From contig JAQYVG010000187.1 of NCBI GenBank assembly GCA_030145595.1, positions 1-6,581 on the forward strand: DNA of 6,581 bases. Direction: 5' to 3'. This DNA comes from Desulfobacterales bacterium (lineage in GTDB: Bacteria > Desulfobacterota > Desulfobacteria > Desulfobacterales > UBA11574). Positions 4,201 through 6,581 of this stretch are shown here, in pieces (position 1 is the stretch's first letter; every line of letters starts with the position of its first letter). The translations under genes and the position numbers were made by a program. Under the pieces are notes generated by a model. It made no database searches. It saw nothing but the letters and a program-made list of their open reading frames with translations, and was not told where the DNA came from.

Positions 4201-4606
4201 TGATCACTTCTTGCAAATATCTTTGCTGAAAGGGTGAAAAATCGAAATATTGCTTTAATATTCTGCCTTCAAAGTCGGCTCGCAAGTTCGGGTTCTTGTC
4301 AATAATGACTCTACCGGATCGAAAAACATTCTGGGCAAATGATAGCGGTGCTTGATTGAGAATTCTTACATCTACCGGATATTTTATTACCTTTTCCAGC
4401 CGGTTTTCGAGTTCCAGCTCAAATTCCAACGGCTTACTCAAATCCATCGCGGCAATGATACCAATATCAATATCTGAAAAGTATCGTGCCGATATAAATG
4501 ACCCAAAAATATAAACAGTGAGAATTTCATCGTGCTGTTCGAAAAGACGGGAAATAATTTTTTGAATTATTTTTTCTTTTTCTGATTTTTTTAATGAATG
4601 TTTCAT
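4187..4606 (-). CDS. mntA: MNT-type nucleotidyltransferase antitoxin (MntA-like), second pair
   Basis: From ATG 4606 the product has 139 aa, the usual MntA length. The VYIFGSFISARYFSDIDIGI segment (31-50) is the nucleotidyltransferase signature with G35 S36 and metal ligands D45, D47; the third acid is D79 in VDVRIL. Only eight residues separate GS from DXD, two fewer than in the canonical motif seen in the two other MNT proteins here. The C-terminal part (LKQYFDFSPFQQRYLQEV) is the helix typical for the longer MntA form. It should AMPylate the HepT encoded next. ATG 4648 has AAAGG upstream, and GTG 4663 is also possible, but the added residues would be translated from the intergenic repeat at 4612-4655, so 4606 is preferred with moderate certainty. 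Confidence 0.88.
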   Translation of the reverse strand: MKHSLKKSEKEKIIQKIISRLFEQHDEILTVYIFGSFISARYFSDIDIGIIAAMDLSKPLEFELELENRLEKVIKYPVDVRILNQAPLSFAQNVFRSGRVIIDKNPNLRADFEGRILKQYFDFSPFQQRYLQEVINAPV

Positions 4607-4611
4607 TATAT

Positions 4612-4655
4612 AATCGCTTCGCGATTCTGTAAAACGTCCCGAAAGCATTCGAGAC
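4612..4655. repeat. REP-like double-hairpin element, copy 1
   Basis: AATCGC-TTC-GCGATT (4612-4626) is a 6-bp hairpin. After TGTAAAAC comes GTCCCGAA-AGCA-TTCGAGAC (4636-4655), an 8-position stem with one mismatch. The same order (GCGATT hairpin, TAAAAC spacer, TCCCG hairpin) recurs in the same orientation at 6513-6558. It lies between the two MNT-HepT pairs, directly before the MNT start codon at 4606, and could modulate translation or messenger stability there. Confidence 0.6.
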
Positions 4656-4691
4656 CTTTGCACAACCCTCCAAAATCATGTGAATAGCCTA

Positions 4692-5129
4692 TCACAAAGG
4701 ATTCTTATTCAAATATTCAATGACTTTTTGTCTAAAAAGCTTGAAATCCTCCAGATCATTCTGGATAAATTGATATAGTGACTCTTTGTCAATTTCCCAA
4801 TACAGGTGAACCAATCGATTCCGAAATTTGGCCATCTTAACGAGGCGTTGACCAAAATCATCATCGAAGACCCCAAGCTTCTGCATGCCAATAAAAATTT
4901 CTGCATAAGTCTCGGGGGTATCAACAGGCTTTTTAAACTGGTAAAGCGAAATCAGCCGATTTCCAATATTCAGGCAGCTTTCAATAGCTATCTGCAAATA
5001 TCTTTCGGAACTTGCTTGGTAAAGATCCTCTTGCATGAAGGTTTCTTTTTCAAGTTTCTGGATTTCTAATAAGGTCAGATAGTATTTATTCAAACGTTTC
5101 AAATGCTCTTTTATACGATCATCCATCAT
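4692..5129 (-). CDS. hepT: HepT-like HEPN toxin (DUF86), first pair
   Basis: The 145-aa HepT protein has a helical start with charged heptads (RIKEHLKRLNKYYLTLLEIQ, 5-24), the core YLQIAIESCLNIGNRLI (44-60), and MAKFRNRLVHLYWEID (99-114) with RX4HXY residues R103, H108 and Y110. It should be an RNase that is silenced by AMP transfer to the tyrosine. The start is unusually clear: AAGGAG (5136-5141, minus strand) lies exactly six bases before ATG 5129, inside the end of the upstream nucleotidyltransferase gene, which it overlaps by 11 nt. This strong site could give toxin synthesis independent of coupling. The DNA between its stop (4692) and the next nucleotidyltransferase holds the REP-like element. 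All motif residues are intact. Confidence 0.9.
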   Translation of the reverse strand: MMDDRIKEHLKRLNKYYLTLLEIQKLEKETFMQEDLYQASSERYLQIAIESCLNIGNRLISLYQFKKPVDTPETYAEIFIGMQKLGVFDDDFGQRLVKMAKFRNRLVHLYWEIDKESLYQFIQNDLEDFKLFRQKVIEYLNKNPL

Positions 5130-5592
5130 ATCCGACTCCTTCCAGAAAAACTTTGTCGAAACTGTCTCTGAAATATTTAAAATCCAGATAATATTTTAGT
5201 ACCTGATCGCGAAGATCAATAAGATCCTCTTTATTTCTGAAGTAAAGAAGTTTGCCGGTTTTTAAAATGACATAGCAAAAACGTAACGGTGCGTCGTTCA
5301 GAATTATTAGATCAATTTCGTCGGTACGAAATACATTATTAAAAATGCCGATTAGCTCAAGATGCTCATCATATCGCTGTTTCTTTGATAGTTGACCAGA
5401 TAATAAAATTGCGTAATCAAGGTCGCTTAACGGTTTAAGGTCATTTTTTGCAACGCTGCCAAATGAATAAAGCGCCACAACCTCGGAACGCTGTTTTATA
5501 GCCTGGATAAGCCCTGGGAGTCTTTCCAGTACATCATGCTGCAATTTGATTCCATCACGGATCATTGACTTCTTTAACCGATCGGTTGCCAC
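5119..5592 (-). CDS. mntA: MNT-type nucleotidyltransferase antitoxin (MntA-like), first pair
   Basis: Starting at GTG 5592 the product has 157 aa; ATG 5565 (148 aa, starting MIRDG) is an alternative with AAAGAAG close upstream. The motif VALYSFGSVAKNDLKPLSDL (39-58) plus DYAILL is canonical GSX10DXD with G45 S46, D57 and D59; D94 in DEIDLIIL is the third metal ligand. APLRFCYVILKTGKLLYFR (101-119) and the C-terminal LKYYLDFKYF helix mark the longer MntA type. Expected role: AMPylation of the HepT encoded by the next gene. Only six bases separate the GTG from the stop of the wHTH regulator gene, so regulator, antitoxin and toxin probably form one transcript. The related pair 4187-4606/3757-4200 follows in the same direction. 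Confidence 0.9.
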   Translation of the reverse strand: MATDRLKKSMIRDGIKLQHDVLERLPGLIQAIKQRSEVVALYSFGSVAKNDLKPLSDLDYAILLSGQLSKKQRYDEHLELIGIFNNVFRTDEIDLIILNDAPLRFCYVILKTGKLLYFRNKEDLIDLRDQVLKYYLDFKYFRDSFDKVFLEGVGYDG

Positions 5593-5598
5593 AAAACT

Positions 5599-6180
5599 TT
5601 ATTCGATAACAACCAGTTTGTCGCGGGAAATTCCTTTCTCCAACATTTTATCTACAACTGCATCATTTGAATTCAAGGATGAGATAAGGATTCTGTCAAA
5701 GGAGAGTGAATCGAGCATGGAAGAACCTATCACGCGGTTTCCCAAAAATTTATCACCGATCTTTTCATCATCCGCCACGGCCACCATTTCAATAGGAGTC
5801 CCCTGCATCGAGAGGTAGGCAATCTCTGAAAAATCATTGGCACCGTATAAAACTATGCGACGGACCCCTTGAGACCCAATGTCGTTGAATAGATCACTCA
5901 GTTTCCGGCGGTTCTCCCTGTAAAATTGATAGGAATATTGAATATACTGATAAGTCAGCCGTGTCTTTTCGGCCGCACCCTTAGGAGTAAGGATGTATTT
6001 TATACGGTTCTTTTGAATATTGGTAATCTTGAAATACCCTTTTTTAACCAAGCGCTTAATAAATGAATTGACAAGCCCCAGGGAAATATTTAACTCTTTT
6101 GCCAACTCGCGCTGGCTGGGAGCATTTCCTTTGTCAATTTCTTCAAGAATCTTTAATGTGCGGAGGTCTTGGTTATCCAT
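5599..6180 (-). CDS. Winged-helix regulator with C-terminal Rossmann-like domain
   Basis: The 193-aa protein has a winged-helix DNA-binding domain at 1-70: PSQRELAKELNISLGLVNSF (21-40) holds helix-turn-helix, KKGYFKITNIQKNRIKYILT (46-65) the wing. After a helical linker (YQYIQYSYQFYRENRRKLSD, 78-97) comes an alpha/beta domain (107-193) opening RRIVLYGANDFSEIAYLS, the nucleotide-binding-like turn, with VAVADDEKIGDKFLG (133-147) further on. This resembles regulators found ahead of extracellular-polysaccharide and O-antigen gene clusters; the second domain resembles the N-terminal domain of sugar acetyltransferases and may sense a nucleotide sugar, which is inference. In relatives as I remember them the turn reads YGAG; here it is YGAN. 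ATG 6180 has no clear ribosome-binding site. It heads the MNT-HepT operon, six bases before the next gene, so it may control it, or it may be the relic of a polysaccharide cluster. Confidence 0.85.
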   Translation of the reverse strand: MDNQDLRTLKILEEIDKGNAPSQRELAKELNISLGLVNSFIKRLVKKGYFKITNIQKNRIKYILTPKGAAEKTRLTYQYIQYSYQFYRENRRKLSDLFNDIGSQGVRRIVLYGANDFSEIAYLSMQGTPIEMVAVADDEKIGDKFLGNRVIGSSMLDSLSFDRILISSLNSNDAVVDKMLEKGISRDKLVVIE

Positions 6181-6310
6181 GGTTCTCGGGGCTGGTTACT
6201 TGTTGTTGGATACTGGATGCTGGTTACGGGTTGTAATAGCATGGAGCAGGGAGCATGGGGCAAAGAGTTCTGTTTTTTGTTTGATTTGTTCAATTAGTTC
6301 AATTGGTTTT
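6181..6310. repeat. Leader region of the regulator gene, rich in short tandem repeats
   Basis: GCTGGTTAC occurs at 6191-6199 and 6219-6227 (28-bp period), AGCATGG at 6239-6245 and 6252-6258 (13-bp period), and GTTCAATT at 6288-6295 and 6297-6304 with a degenerate GTTTGATT at 6279-6286 (9-bp period). No convincing promoter was found for the regulator gene. I see no gene in 6181-6581. Confidence 0.55.
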
Positions 6311-6392
6311 AAGTGATGGCTTTCATGGTTGTGGTTATCTGCGAAGGATATTTTGGACTAAATACATAGCTCCGCATGGTGGGTTGCAAATA

Positions 6393-6415
6393 ACACCCTG
6401 CGGTGAGCAGGGTGT
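6393..6415. repeat. Perfect 9-bp inverted repeat
   Basis: ACACCCTGC (6393-6401) and GCAGGGTGT (6407-6415) with a 5-nt loop. Neither side has a proper T-run, so it is a stable hairpin of unknown role rather than a clear terminator. Confidence 0.5.
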
Positions 6416-6437
6416 ATTTGGTGTATATGGTGTGAAG
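6411..6437. repeat. Three 9-bp tandem units GGTGTATNT
   Basis: GGTGTATTT, GGTGTATAT and GGTGTGAAG follow each other directly. The first unit overlaps the right arm of the inverted repeat at 6393-6415, so the hairpin arm and the repeat share GGTGT. Confidence 0.6.
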
Positions 6438-6499
6438 TTATAGGTGGTTAGGTTTGGTCTGTTCATGAATTGAACACAACTTAGATTATATGTCAAGAT

Positions 6500-6558
6500 A
6501 AAATCGCAATAAAATTGCTTTGCGATTTTATAAAACTCCCGCAAGCACGCTTGCGGGA
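6500..6558. repeat. REP-like double-hairpin element, copy 2
   Basis: AAAATCGCAA (6500-6509) and TTGCGATTTT (6520-6529) form a 10-bp stem. After ATAAAAC comes TCCCGCAAG-CACG-CTTGCGGGA (6537-6558), a perfect 9-bp stem. It corresponds in order and spacing to 4612-4655. On the minus strand the second hairpin is followed by GTTTTAT, so it could terminate transcripts coming from the right. Confidence 0.6.
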
Positions 6559-6581
6559 TCTAATAAGCGAAAGGCTAAATT

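Noticed and set aside
4709..5069. Other-frame ORFs of 71 and 87 codons on both strands
   Set aside because: Overlap the HepT gene 4692-5129 completely, with no family features.
6335..6544. Minus-strand frame of 69 codons
   Set aside because: Spans two hairpins and a 9-bp tandem repeat; no ribosome-binding site and low-complexity product.

Overview
The window looks like an accessory 'toxin-antitoxin island' from a moderately AT-rich, uncultured anaerobe-type bacterium. This rests on the wHTH/Rossmann regulator type, the MNT-HepT pairs and the intergenic mini-repeats, which I associate with metagenome-derived Desulfobacterota, Nitrospirota or Omnitrophota. No single gene fixes the phylum. All convincing genes are on the minus strand and read right to left. 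The one exception is a 24-codon gene remnant on the plus strand.

Right part (6581 to 3757, in transcription order): a mini-repeat-rich leader, a 193-aa winged-helix regulator with a C-terminal Rossmann-like domain (5599-6180), then two tandem MNT nucleotidyltransferase / HepT (HEPN) pairs (5119-5592 with 4692-5129; 4187-4606 with 3757-4200). Each pair has a short start-stop overlap. The run ends at a terminator-like hairpin (3748-3770). In the known MntA-HepT system the nucleotidyltransferase AMPylates and silences the HEPN RNase; all key motifs are present in both pairs here. The regulator is of the kind usually found ahead of polysaccharide clusters, yet here it leads toxin-antitoxin genes.

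Middle part (3700 to 2954): a self-contained vapBC-type operon. It has a good sigma70 promoter (TTGACA-17-TATTGT), two TGATATC repeats as likely operator, a ribbon-helix-helix antitoxin, a PIN-domain toxin overlapping it by 4 nt, and a hairpin at the end.

Left part (2950 to 720): a different architecture. Two more two-gene modules, a minimal MNT with an N-terminally deleted HepT (2168-2601) and a DUF4160-DUF2442 pair (1311-1806), are separated and flanked by three clusters of a GC-rich degenerate 12-mer, roughly CCCCRGTNNAAT, in both orientations (720-1230, 1862-2080, 2735-2947). The 12-mers pair into nested hairpins; two copies can form a three-way junction. A 74-bp near-identical element lies 159 and 170 bp upstream of the two modules. 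A decapitated GxxExxY gene (1241-1312) abuts the end of DUF2442. The region looks like a cassette array delimited by structured repeats, and this is the most interesting part of the window.

Far left (669 to 1): a 59-codon basic small protein and the 5' part of an unrecognised conserved-looking gene that runs off the edge. No rRNA, tRNA, CRISPR array, transposase or integrase is visible.
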